A DNA stretch of 64,000 bases from Gymnopus androsaceus JB14. Taxonomy: Eukaryota > Basidiomycota > Agaricomycetes > Agaricales > Omphalotaceae. Made by a program: the position numbers and the translations under genes. Below the pieces are notes generated by a model. That model ran no database searches, was not told where the DNA came from, and was given only the letters and a program-made list of their open reading frames with translations. Shown one piece after another: positions 11,637 through 23,076 of this stretch (the stretch's first letter is position 1; each line of letters begins with the position of its first letter). Location: NCBI GenBank assembly GCA_009733575.1, contig ML769418.1:273498-337497 (forward strand), in the 5' to 3' direction.

Positions 11637-12369
11637 TGTGTAGACGGGGAACTGAGTCTTAGCAGAGAGAATGTCGAGAGAGGGCGACGTGAAAAATCTT
11701 CTTATCGGTTCCTGTATACAGTATACTTATGGGAAACATACCAAGATAGAATTCTGCAGCCGCGTCGGCTAGAAAAGATTGTAGATACCAACAACAATAG
11801 GCTCAGTTTATTTATCTGGAACTGCTGCGACGATTATCGTCGGGGTAAGCGTAAACAAATCTGGAATGCGTCGGTGGCATTGATTTTGATGCCAAGAGTT
11901 CCAAATCCAAGATAAGTACTGGCTCGAACTGGGCTTGAAGCTCGATAGGATAGATACTGCTTCACTTTTGACTAGAATAGTAATTGGAGTTTGTGAGAAG
12001 AGTTTTTTTTAGCCTGCCGAAAGTTGGCGCTTAGTACGTCTTCCAAGTTCACGCATCCACCGAAACTTAAGCCTCACCGCCAGATGCATATAGGAGACAA
12101 ATTAACTCAGCCAGCTATTCCTGAAGCTCAAACTCGCTAGGGGCAAACAGAAGATATGGCAGATGGGTAGATCCTTCTCTATCTGCATGAGTCCATATGT
12201 CTGTTCATTTCTTATCTGTTGTATAGCCGCCACTTGTCTCGGAAATGCCTTCAATGATCCACGGCTTGGTCCGCCAACTTCCGCCAACACGATAAGCAGA
12301 TAAAGATCGTTGGTAGCTGCAAAATTCAGCGTATACGTACCTTCACCGGTACCTTCGCGATGATGCTGA
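11637..12369. other. Divergent intergenic region between the OPT and agmatinase-like genes
   Basis: The two genes point away from each other, so this 700-base stretch probably holds both promoters. An unresolved first exon with the start codon of the ureohydrolase should also lie here, because its signal-peptide frame has no in-frame ATG downstream of the acceptor at about 12370. A 174-codon plus-strand frame (11391-11915) overlaps the OPT first exon and is treated as a shadow. Confidence 0.45.
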
Positions 12370-13992
12370 GGTTGTGTACTGCTCTTATTCACTCTTTACA
12401 CTTCCCTTGTAGCCCATGCACACATTCACCATGACTCGGATCGGCTACAGGAGCCTTTTGTTTCTGGAGACCTTAACAAGTTCTACACAAATCCAATCGA
12501 CCTCTCTGAGGAGCCTTGGACATCGAAATACGGTCCTCAGAGCGATTTGGGCTACAGTGGGCCATTGAGTTTCTCGCACTTTGATTACAGAAGATGCCTC
12601 GAAGATGCTAGTGTACCCTTCGATATCGGCATTATCGGTTTCCCGTTCGACACAACGACATCTTATCGTCCAGGTGCACGGTTTGGACCTTACGCCATTC
12701 GCTCTGGATCTCGAAGACAAGGACTTGGTGGTGGTAGAGGGTATACTCTGGCATGGGGAAGCAGCCCTTCGGATTTCGGCACGAGTCTTTTGGATTGTGG
12801 AGATGTACCCATTTCAGCCTACGACAATGCCAAAGCAATCGACCAAATGGAGGCCGCCTATTCAACGTTGCTTTCACGACCAGTATTTGGCGGAACTGCC
12901 GCAAACTACAAAGAGAGAACTAGAGCATTCGCACTTGATGGACAGGAACATCCTAGAATTGTCACTCTTGGAGGCGATCATACTATCGTGAGCTTCAACC
13001 AGATATTTTAGTAACAGAATATCGAAACCACAATACAGGTTCTCCCTATCCTACGATCATTGCACAAGGTGTACGGGCCTGTTTCTGTAAGTCTCAAAAA
13101 AAATGATCCTTCTTCGTACGGTGTGTAATGCTTGAATAAAACAGGTCATTCACTTTGATGCCCATCTGGATACTTGGCCTCCAATGGGGACCACTGCCCA
13201 GGAGGGCATTACTCATGGATCATTCTTCGCAATCGCTGCTGAAGAAGGTCTAATGACAAATACTAGCATCCATGCTGGAATAAGATGCAAGATGCTTGTG
13301 CGTTTTCAACTACATGTGACAAGTCTGGTTCTTGAAACAGAATTTTCGGCACAGGGCATTGAAGATATAGAGCACGACGATACTGTTGGATTCCAGGTGA
13401 TCACTACCGATGATATAGACGACTACGGAATCAAGAAAGTTATCGAGAAGATTAGACAACGTATCGGGGACAAACTCTGTCTATTTGAGGTACGTGAAGG
13501 CGCAATTATCGTGTCCTGAAAAAAACAACCGACGCTGTATGTATAACTAGCTTGGACATTGATGTTGTAGGCAAGTGTAATGTTTCATCTGTTGGGAGTC
13601 GTTCGCTAACCACACTCTTCAGATCCTGGTCTGGCTCCAGCTAGTGAGTTCCCGGAGATTAACGATTTCAAAATACTTATACGAGTTGCTTAGCTGGTAC
13701 TCCAGAAGCCGGAGGGTGGACGACGAGGGAAGTTAAACGTATCCTTCGTGGACTTTCCTGGCATTGAACTTTGTGTGCGTGAACCAAACCATTATGCTCA
13801 TCCTCATCGTAACTAATTACCCCTCCATAGAGGCGCTGATATCGTCGAAGTTGCTCCTGCCTTATGATACAGCCGACATCACTGGTATTGCTGCTGCAGA
13901 CATCGTGCATGATTTTCTGTCCAATGATGTTGGTAGACGGACCTCCGAAACCCCATGTCGGCCCATTTAACAAGGGTGATTTGTTACCTTGA
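12370..13992 (+). CDS. Secreted agmatinase-like ureohydrolase, frame-broken near its 3' end
   Basis: It belongs to the arginase/agmatinase family: Mn-dependent hydrolysis of a guanidino substrate such as agmatine to urea and an amine. A hydrophobic leader (VLLLFTLYTSLVAHAH, 12376-12423) precedes a His/Asp-rich start of the mature chain, implying secretion. Metal-binding landmarks appear in order: GGDHTI (about 12972-12990), FDAHLDTW (about 13154-13177), SIHAGIR, SLDIDVVD across a GC..AG intron (13571-13622), then PGLAPATGTPEAGGWT and GADIVEVAPAYDTADITG. Introns at 12991, 13088, 13302 and 13571 restore the frame cleanly. In the last 230 bases the conserved sequence continues, but extra bases near 13756, 13861 and 13924 shift the frame; the expected end (FNKGDLLP, stop 13990-13992) is in the third frame. 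The initiating ATG lies in an unresolved upstream exon. It is either a recent pseudogene or an assembly error. Confidence 0.8.
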
Positions 13993-14332
13993 AGTTGGAG
14001 GTTAACCGTACCCCCGCGCGCGGGGCTTTTTATGAAGCCGGTTTTATTGCAATACTCAAATTCAGGTTAAATCCATAACATACTGGCCCACCGGGCCCTT
14101 ATATATAGATGTTTTGCATTGATCTTTTTAAAAATGCACCGACGGCAACGCCGTACAACAGAGATTAAATGAGTGTTGTTTCCCCTTAGCCAAGTTTTGA
14201 GTTAGTCAATCAGGGCGCCAATTTTAGAGGCTTCACCATCGAGGTTTTCGTCTACACAAATGAAACGAAGTTGTGCACATACGGAGGGATCTTCTATGTA
14301 TGTTGAATATCATAATAATAATAATATACTAT
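13993..14332. other. Convergent 3' regions
   Basis: This is the spacer between the agmatinase-like gene (+) and the peptidase gene (-). It contains a short GC-rich palindrome (ccccgcgcgcgggg, 14012-14025) and an ataataataata run near 14310-14330. No gene is supported. Confidence 0.5.
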
Positions 14333-16443
14333 TCAAAGCTGTCCGGCCGTAAAAGCATCGTCCAACATTGTCAGCAGGCGTAAAATTACGTTAATCTGCT
14401 CAATCGCTTCAGACATATCCAACTTTGACCATCCCCCGTCTACCATTTGAGCCCAAAGGTAATCTGGTTGCGGGATGATTCCCACAGTAGGAATATTTGA
14501 CTCTCCGAGCTCACTACTTCCTCCGACGCCGTACCTTGGAAAGGGCATAGATATATATATATGAGTGTTCTATTAAGAATTCAAGAGTAGCGTACCATTT
14601 CGATGCTACACCGTTCACCGACCTGCCAATGGGCGATATCATAGCCATCCTCAAAGATTCCGATGTACCGTTAAAGGCGTCGAAATATAGCTGATGCAAA
14701 AGGCTGCTCGCTGAAGAATCGTTCTGATAAACGGCAGTAAAAGATATCAGTTCCTCCTCCTCAAATGCAGAGAGAACAACTTTACCGCCATAGTCCACAT
14801 AGGTTCTAACTTTCCTGTTGCTTGATAAACCGGAACCCCCGTGCTAAAGTCATCCTTCCATTCAATTGCACCAAAGTGTTCGCAAACGATTGCTGCTTTG
14901 GCGTTTGCGAGAAGGTCTGGTCTTGAACCCATCCAGGCCGACTCGTTTAGGTGGCCGCCTGACATATGTCCCGTAGTTATCACGAAACTTTTCATTCGAA
15001 GTAAGATGACAGAATGCAAAAGGTTTGTTTTGCAACGCTCACTCGATGTTGATGCTCGGCCGCTGCCGGGCCAGCACTTCGGCCATGGTGAGCAAAAGAA
15101 TGGGACCTGATGGGTTTCAATAAGCGACGAAGGTGAATGAGATTGCAGGAATATTATCACCGTTCTCTTCGACAATCGAAGGACCATCACCTAGCAATAG
15201 GGGATTAGTACTATGTATCCAAGCTGAATCTATCAAGGAAACGCACTGTGTGTGTAAATGATAATCGTATCATTTGTACCCGCTGTTCCACTCAAGTGCG
15301 AAATCACAGTCTGAGTTGTTGCATCATAGCTTGGGGCGTTGAGCACAATGGTGGCATTCGACACCTCACCATCAGCTAGTAGTCCTCGTATAAGCTCGCC
15401 CGTCGAATTCCCAACGTAGAGAGCGGGGACGTCATAGAGCACAGAGCCATTTCCTGGGGCGCCAACTTCGGGTAGAAATTGCATGGATGCATCGTCGTCG
15501 GAAGTATTCACCCAGGAAGCGATGACTCCAACGAAATGCAGATTCCTAAAAGCGGTAAAGTTGAGTGTTTTGGTGGATTGCCAATGAGGGTTTGTGAGGT
15601 TGGCGATCTATATTATAAATGTGTGGAAACATGTGAAGGAATTTGAACAAAGACCCCTACCTCTGGGATTTCAGTCTGAGCATCAATGTCTCGGGATGTT
15701 CTGAGTTAGAGACCTTTAGTATATCAAGTAAGTAATAACAGTGAAACATGCAGTCGCACCCTAAGAGCTCATATCCAGGTAGTGAATAATTGTGTGTTGG
15801 GGATGGGTCATCGAAAAAAAGGATGGCCCCAGAGGTGGGTATATCTGAAAGATTGAGGCTTTTAACGACAGAAAGCTCCGTAAAATCCGAAACCTCGTAG
15901 CTGCCGCCATCGTGGACAGGTGCCGTTACACCTGCGGGACCACTATTTCCGCTGTAAGGCCAGTATCCTGTCGTTGGAAGAGCGAGTACGGTCCCGTTCT
16001 TTAGCGCTAAACTCAAAGACCACCATTGAGGATCCCATCTAATAAGCAATAGAATCAGTAATTAAACCTATTTTGCGCTGAGGAGATCGTTGACCTGACA
16101 AACGTATAATTAAGAGTGGAGACTTCGAGTCCAGCAAGTTGCATGTTTTGCGCCACTAAACTCGTAAGAGTGTTTTGATTGTCATTTCCAGCTACGAACC
16201 AATCGGAAAAATATTAATAGGGATTTCCACACGAAATAAGCAAAACTCACTCCATCGTGGACCCCGTAGATTTGTCTGCCATAATCGGTCTCTGGGAGTG
16301 AAAATTCCAGGAGAGGACCAAGGTTAAGAGAGCAAGAAAGCTTACTGAAAGCGTTGCTCGTCGTATGGGGTCAAGGTCGGAGCATTCGTAGCGGCCACAA
16401 GCCCACAAGCTAAGAGAGCATACAAAGAAATCGAGGAAAGCAT
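14333..16443 (-). CDS. Secreted M28-type zinc exopeptidase
   Basis: The ATG at 16443 starts a signal peptide (MLSSISLYALLACGLVAA, then TNAPTLTPYDEQRF), so the enzyme is probably secreted or vacuolar. The chain contains a protease-associated-like middle part (GAILFFDDPSP, NYSLPGYELLG, DVPALYVGNSTGELI). A catalytic domain follows with the metal-ligand motif YTHSDGPSIVEENGD across an intron (about 15170-15260). Next come LLTMAEVLARQRPS, then TTGHMSGGHLNESAWMG and AIVCEHFGAIEWKDD (about 14860-14990), which match M28 aminopeptidase patterns. The C-terminus ends LDDAFTAGQL. Several N-glycosylation sites (NGS, NST, NLS) fit a secreted protein. Likely role: removing N-terminal residues from extracellular peptides. 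The exon borders around 15110 are uncertain and a small frame problem there cannot be excluded. The family call rests on these motifs only. Confidence 0.7.
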
Positions 16444-16493
16444 CTATGGGAAGAAACTTTAGCTGTGTACCCTGTCGGATGACTCTCCTGGGT

Positions 16494-16499
16494 TTTATA
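16494..16499 (-). promoter_or_regulatory. TATA box of the M28 peptidase gene
   Basis: TATAAA on the reverse strand lies about 50 bases upstream of the ATG at 16443, a normal distance for a fungal core promoter with a short leader. Confidence 0.5.
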
Positions 16500-17057
16500 G
16501 TTTTACGGAGAGGAGATGCCTCGAGGTGATGACAAGGTAAGGTGGACAGAAAGGTGGGCAGAAAGGTACTAGTAGCACTATCATCTGACTATTCCAGGAA
16601 CTAGAGGTCAAGCAGGCGCTCAGACATATATAAATATCTCTGACGGATGCAGACAAGCCTGGTACTGCCAATGTCAGAACAAAGAGAACAAACGGAGGTA
16701 GAGAGGGAGTAAGTAAGCCGAGGCGAGATCCGAAGGTTGCGAAGACGGTAGAGAGGGAGTAACTGGGAGTAAGCTGAAGGTTCCGAAGATGCATGCATAA
16801 AAATAGGTTTGTTGCGGATGAGCTCCGAGTCAGAGTCAAAAACTTGAAGGAGTAGCCTAAACCTACCATACTAAAGCCATTTTTGCATTTGCAAACAAGA
16901 AGGAGGTAGGACGGGTATAGAACGATTCAGCGATGACACGATTCAAGGATGTTGGTACCTGGACGGGTAACAGGCGCGCGCTATGTGATGACATCACCGC
17001 CACTGCGCTCACTCACCACTTCGCCACTGACGTTGTTGCTTCTGTACCATCACCATC
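16500..17057. other. Divergent promoter region with a small imperfect direct repeat
   Basis: The motif ggtagagagggagtaa occurs twice (about 16697 and 16748), each followed by related bases including gaaggttgcgaag and gaaggttccgaag. The reverse-strand 124-codon frame here has no recognisable domain. The stretch separates the peptidase and anoctamin genes. Confidence 0.4.
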
Positions 17058-19586
17058 TTGCGCGCTCGTCTCATACAGACGGCCTTTTCGATGGACGTGG
17101 ACCTCGTTATTTCATTCCGGGCATCTCAGAAAACCAGTCTCTCGAAAAAACAGACGAAAGAGGAAGCTAGAAAAGCGGAAACACAGTATTCTCGTCTGTT
17201 GGAAACTCTCACTTATGGAGGATTAAAAGCGGTCGGAAGAAGAGGAGACTCACTTGGCCACCTCTTGGTCTTTGTTTCATGCCCTGAGAAGCGCGTAAAG
17301 AACTTGATTATTCGAGAGCGGTGAGTTAGTCATTCCAATTTTTTCCCATGTTATGTGCTCAAAGTTTTATTCATCAGACAGTCGGATTTTCTTTCTGGTT
17401 TACCAGTAACGCCGATCACCAACAGCACTCTGTCAGAATCTACGCCCTTGGCGATTTCTGACCGCTTGCGCCTTATACACGCGTATATTACATCCATTCC
17501 TGCGGACGGAGGGCTGGGAGTTATCCCGGGAACACCAGAATGGGATTTAGTTGAATCAGTGTTCTTTCTGCACGACAGAGATTTCAATGAGCAATGGTTA
17601 CATGCATGGACAACAAGCAAAATTGCTACCGTTTCTGAGGAGCGGATACGAGACCAAGTACCTAAAATGATGTTTATCAATGAACCTTTGCTGACTATGT
17701 CTCTCAGTTTGGTGAATCCGTGGCTCTGTACTTTTCTTTCCTCGACTCCTACACCCGTGCACTTGTCCTCCCTGCCATGATGGGCTTCTCATTCTACTTT
17801 TTCGGAACAGCCTACTCACCAGTTTATTCTATACTCACCGTTCTATGGGCTATCGGCTTTGTAGAATGGTGGCGCGTGCGGGAGCGCTTGATTTCTCTGC
17901 GATTCGGTACTAGGGGTGCTGAACGTGTCGAACGGAGGAGAGCTCAGTATGATCCAAAGTTCCCGTGGTGGAAACGCGAGTTGAGGATTCTTGCGTGTGT
18001 GCCCGTCCTCGTAGCTTTCGCAGGTCTTCTGGCTGTGCTTATGACTGCCATCTTCGTGTTTGAAGCGTTTGTCACGCAAGTTGTATACGGGTCCTGGACA
18101 CAAGATTATCGTAAGTCTTGCTCAGTAGTTTCATGTAGCATCACTAACAACTACCATATAGGCATTTAGCCCAACAATCCTTTTTGTGGCTCTAGTGCCG
18201 CAGCTCGTCGCAGCCTTTCAAATTGCCGCACGATATTTCACGGAGTGGGAGAACCATGCTCACTATTCGTCGCACAACTCGTACGCTTATTGAAGCTATC
18301 GCGTACCGTCTCGTTGCTTACACATAAATCCATTTAGATCTTTTACCCTCAAAACGTTCATCTTCAGCTGCTCTCGTAGCCTATTTGGGTCTTGCCCTGA
18401 GCGCATTCGTATATGTTCCATTCGGCGAAGGCCTCATGCGTATCGTCCAAGTGTGGCTTTTCCAGGGCATTCTCCCACATACAGGCAGCGAGATGAACAT
18501 GAACTTGAACGAGACTTCAGCAGCTTCGAAGGCTGGCATGTGGGACATTGATGGCTCGCATGCAGAGAGCAAGCTCAACCATGGCAGGCTCAAGGACCAA
18601 ATGTTCGCTTATTGTGTACGTTCCAGTCGTCGTGTGTAAGTTGGAGTTACTGACAAATTTCCATGCATAGGTGACTAACCAAATAGTCAACACCTTTGTT
18701 GAGATTGGACTTCCATACGTGCTCCGCAAGATCAACTCTTTCAGAACGAAAAAGGAAACCACTTCTTCCTCTTCCGCTGGCAAGAAAAAGGTCGTTTTCG
18801 AGGATGAGAAGGAGAAGGGCGGCCAGGCCGAGAAGGAGTTTTTGGAACGAGCCAGGGAGGAAGCTGCATTACCGGAATACGACGTATTCAGCGATTACTC
18901 GGAGATGGTCATCCAATTTGGCTACGTCGTCCTTTGGTCGACCATCTGGCCTCTGGCTCCTGTCATGGCCCTCCTCAACAACATCCTAGAACTACGTACA
19001 GATGCTTTCAAAATAATAAAGCACGTTCAGCGTCCAGGTACAGCGGGGAGAACAGATAGCATAGGTCCATGGCTAGACGCACTAGCATTCTTGTCCTGGC
19101 TTGCTACAGTGACGAATAGCGCTTTGGTGTACCTCTTTTGTCCGCGGGAACACAACCAGTGTGGATCCGCATCTGCGATTGAGCGAGTACATCGCCATTT
19201 AGTCGCTACAGCTGGTAAAGAAGGTATCGACGGGATCTGGGGTGAACATGGGGTAGGACTCGGGGCGACAAAGGAGCTTTTGGTTAAGGCTCTGCTGATT
19301 CTCGTTGGCGGCATCTCATGCGTACCTAGTCGCTCGCGTAGCCATGAGGCATATCATGGAGAGGCTATTTTGGAAAGGAAGCGACGAGGTGAAGGAACGC
19401 GAACGGGATGAACGGATGGTGAAGGAGGTGTTTTTGAAGGGTTTGGGAGGAGTCGAGGTTGATATTGATGGGAATGGTATTCAAGATGCGAATGTAGGGA
19501 ATGCGGAGCTGACGGAAGGAGATATCGGGTTTTGGGATCACGACGAAGGGATAGATGAAATCCATAGAATCTCTAAAGAGGCCTAG
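17058..19586 (+). CDS. Anoctamin (TMEM16/Ist2-like) membrane protein, with three apparent frameshifts
   Basis: Fungal anoctamins tether cortical ER to the plasma membrane and/or scramble lipids. Translation starts at 17058 or, more likely, the in-frame ATG at 17091 (MDVDLVISFRA). Exon 1 ends at 17320, exon 2 is 17378-17657, and exon 3 starts at 17708. The soluble N-domain contains LETLTYGGLKAVGRRG. Membrane landmarks follow: YFSFLDSYTRALVLPAMM, LWAIGFVEWWRVRERL, PTILFVALVPQLVAAFQI, LALSAFVYVPFGEG, VNTFVEIGLPYVLRK, YDVFSDYSEMVIQFGYVVLW and ILELRTDAFK, the last with the acidic Ca-site-type residues. The chain ends in a charged tail. Three single-base excesses interrupt the conserved frame (about 18085, 18357 and 19306), each followed at once by continued conservation. 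That suggests sequencing insertions, or a very young pseudogene. Confidence 0.85.
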
Positions 19587-20796
19587 TTGGGTGGGACGAT
19601 TTTTTAAATGGACTGATCTTTGATACGACACTCTACACGGACGTACAATTTCAAGTTTTATCGGATCTGGTCTGTGTCGGTTTGTTTTATGTTATCACTT
19701 TGTCTAGTGTAAGTACTGTAAAGTGCTGTATTACCTTCTATGTGCCACTATCGGTTTTTTTATAGCTCTGTGTTCAGGAAGCGGCTCCTGATGCATTCGT
19801 CTACATTGAAAATCCGGCAAATATGGCAACAGCTCTACGTAGGAACTGGAGCGCGTTTGTCAGCAGAAGCTAAGTACAGCTTTGACTTTGGGCGCCAATA
19901 TACTTTTCTTAAGCGTGATATCGGTGTTTGCCAGGAGAGCTCCTTCAAGCAGCTGGGAGCACCTCGCTCACAATCCCCCGCTTATTGAACGTCACTTGGC
20001 CAGGCTTCGCCGGAGATATGCTAGGAATGAACTTTCCCTATTTATGGCTAAAAATGGCGACGATTATATGCACAGCCACTAGTTTTTTTGCAGCAATAGT
20101 CAGTAATGGGTTCGCGTATTATCACGCAAAAGCTGAATGATGGACTGACTAGAACACTCGAGCTGAAGCAATCGAAAACGCACTCCATGAATATGATACC
20201 CTACCTTCTTCCTCATTTAAACAAATCTCTCCAACTGATCTTAGCCTACCACTGTTTGCTGCTTAGCAATAAATCACCACTCCCTCAAGATCATCTTGCT
20301 TATTGCGAGCTCGAACATCTGTCGCTGTCGGAACAATCGAACCCATTGGACCTGGACAAGATTGTCCGCATCGACGGGAAGTACAAATCCTTGTTCCACT
20401 TATCCGTGCTATAACTATCATGATAAAATGACAGTTGTACGCTTTTGGTAGCTTACTGGCACTTGGAATCATAGAGAGAGAGTTGACTTATCTAGGACAC
20501 CTAAAGCAGAGACACATATATCATATCGTAAAGCAGATACCTACAGTTGAAACGCTCTTCCTGCGCCAGAATGTCGTCGTGGGCATTGTTGTTTGGTTCT
20601 TGAATTCAATATTAAACCCTTAGAAACCATTTTTGTTCGGATATTGGAATGAGCCTCAATATGAACGCGGTCTTGACTTTCATAAAGAGTGAGAGTAGTC
20701 ATTCAAGTATACAATGTAACAATCCACAATAATCCTAATCGAAGGGCGGAGGTGGTTGACCACAGGGTCCGAGTACTAACCGTGAAAAAAGAGCAA
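19587..20796. other. Intergenic stretch with unassigned frames
   Basis: Several short plus-strand frames lie between 19740 and 20623. One (19928-20140) has a hydrophobic C-terminal half (NFPYLWLKMATIICTATSFF) that could be a membrane-helix remnant, and an upstream frame reads ENPANMATALRRNW. I cannot place these in a family; they may be debris of one decayed gene. No RNA gene was seen. Confidence 0.3.
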
Positions 20797-23076
20797 TTAC
20801 AGATCTTGAACACGCTTCACTTTCAATGGCATTCCATCGGTGGGCTCTATCACTACGAGTCAGAAATTCCGAAGAAGCAGTGTAAAGGAAATCGTCAACA
20901 TACTCATCGTGATTGCCGCAGCAGTAAGGGCTGTCTGGCCTTCGTACGCTGGTTCAAAGGTAAAGCTGGCGATGAGGGCTCTGTACAAGGCAATTTTTCA
21001 AGAGTCATAAGCACAGCGTGTAGTGAACATAATGAAAACTCTTACGCTAGGACAGCTTTCATCTCGATGATAGCCATCGTTTTACCTATGCACATATGCG
21101 GACCTGCAATAAACGAAAATGTTGAAAACGTCGAGTTGTAGTTTTTGGGTAGATTCAGCCATCTCTCCGGATGGAATCTGAGGGATGATAAAAATTCAGT
21201 ATTAGTGCGACCTTGCACGGGGACCAAACGCTCACTCTTCCGCGTCATCTCCCCAGACATTTGTCCAAGTGTTGATTGTCCTAATCTATCAAAGGTGTAT
21301 GCTTAGAAAGCTATAACGGAATAGAGTAAAGTCCTACCGGGATCCAGAATAGAGTTCCTTTAGGCACAAAAAGTCCATCAATGTAGTCGGACTTTGCTGC
21401 CTTTCGCAGTGTTATTGGAACAGGAGGCATCACTCGAAGACTTTCCATACTAATGAAAATGTCAGATACGGTTGACATCCTCTGTCAGATTAAAACGTAC
21501 ACGACACAGTCCAGCCACTTCATGTCTCGCAAGGTTTTATAATCGGGACGTGAGTTTTGGGCATAAACTGGACCAACTTCCGCTCGAAGTCTTTCTTGAC
21601 TGGAAATATCATTCACTAGCAGCCACAGTGTCCAAGTTAGTCCAGACGCTGTGGTCTCATGTCCGGCACCAAGGAATCTTAGCTAAAGGAGCAACGATAA
21701 GTATTATGGTATGAGTTGAGAGGAGGACAATCACACACCACTTGAGCCATCATTGCCTCATCGCTCATTCTATACCCACTTCCAACCTCCCTCGTCCGCG
21801 CTCTCACCAGAATACTCATAATATCCTTTTTCCCACTCAACTCGGAATCTCCCTCCACCATGCCCGACTCGATAGACTCTTTCATCTTTTCTTTTAACAT
21901 CTGAGCCGAAATACGCTTGATGCTGTGCATAGATGCTATAAGAGTGGACAGCGGAGCAAGAATTCTGATGTGAGTAAAAAGCGAACGATACTGGTGGGCT
22001 AGTTCCGACTGAAGGAACCTTGGCATGCCAGGAATCACCATAGTTAGGATCAACATCGCAATATTTGGGCCTGTATGAAAGGTGCTTAGATGACATGTAA
22101 GAGCCCTTATCTGAAGACCGTGTACCGGACTGGAGGCCCACGAGATGCTCGTATGCTTCCGCAAGCTCGTTGTGGGGGTTGTGTAACGAGTCGGTGTGGT
22201 ACCCAAAACTCGTAGCGCAAATGATGTCGAGGGTGACTTTGCTCACTGTTCAGCCGGCTTCAGTGATTGCGTATAACGATTGGTCTAATGATACGCACTC
22301 CAATCGTACACCTGGATTTCTTTCCCTTCCTTCGAGATAGTTTGTGACGCAAAAATATCGACAAGTCTGTATAAAGATTCACTATGTTTCCATCACGCAT
22401 TGCTGGCAATACGGACCCTTGTATGGCATCATAGTACATATCCGTCTCTAAAAAATACTTCAGTCAAGTGAAGTCTTCGGATTTCAAGCACCGATGCTTA
22501 CGTGCCATCAGGTTTGGGATGGAGAACGCTGGATTCATCGCCTTCCGCATTTGCCTATGCTCATCTCCTGTCACTGTGAGCAGTCCATAGCCCGTGACAT
22601 GCCCTAGAACCTTCCTAAGGAAGCCTGGCTATGAACTCGTTAGCACAGTAAATTTCAATGGCAATGGGCATACTCGAGGATAGTCCAACCAATCCGCGAC
22701 CATCATCTTATGCAAAGCTTCCGGTTTCAAGAGCATGAGTCTATCCAAGCCTACAGGGCCTATAACACGGACGACAGGGCCATATTGCTTAACCCATTCC
22801 CGTTGCGGCAATCCTGATTCAGAGTTAATCACTTTGGGAAACTGTCCCCAGAGTGGATGACCTAGGGAAGGCCCTGGAACATTTCTCAAAGGTGATAGAA
22901 GGAATGGATAGATGTAAAGCTTGTGCAAAATGAAATATACAATGAAGACTTGCAAAGGTATCAATTTATTCCTGATTTGTGATTTTTGAGTGCTTACCAA
23001 CTGAGGCGACAATGAGGTGAGAAGCTTTTATATTCACGAAAGCCTCGGTCAGTGAACTAGGTGAACTGGGCGACAT
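20797..23076 (-). CDS. Cytochrome P450 monooxygenase
   Basis: This is a haem-thiolate oxygenase anchored in the ER membrane. The ATG at 23076 opens a leader exon (MSPSSPSSLTEAF). A 49-base intron leads into a membrane anchor (FIVYFILHKLYIYPFLL) and the proline hinge NVPGPSLGHPLWG. Later landmarks are the I-helix oxygen-binding motif FLGAGHETTASG (about 21640-21680), K-helix ESLR as the ExxR motif (about 21437-21448), and HPERW (about 21160-21180). The haem loop is FIAGPHMCIG with the cysteine ligand near 21090-21110. The C-terminus PTDGMPLKVKRVQDL is followed by a stop at 20797-20799. The haem loop has His where most P450s have Arg. About ten short introns are present and the reading frame is preserved across those checked. 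The substrate cannot be told from sequence, and no other obvious biosynthetic genes adjoin it. Confidence 0.9.

Noticed and set aside
11391..11915. Plus-strand 174-codon frame across the OPT first exon
   Set aside because: Antisense to a well-supported exon and its promoter, with no recognisable domain.
16495..16869. Reverse-strand 124-codon frame upstream of the M28 peptidase
   Set aside because: It overlaps the peptidase TATA box and a direct repeat; composition is random Ser/Leu/Thr.
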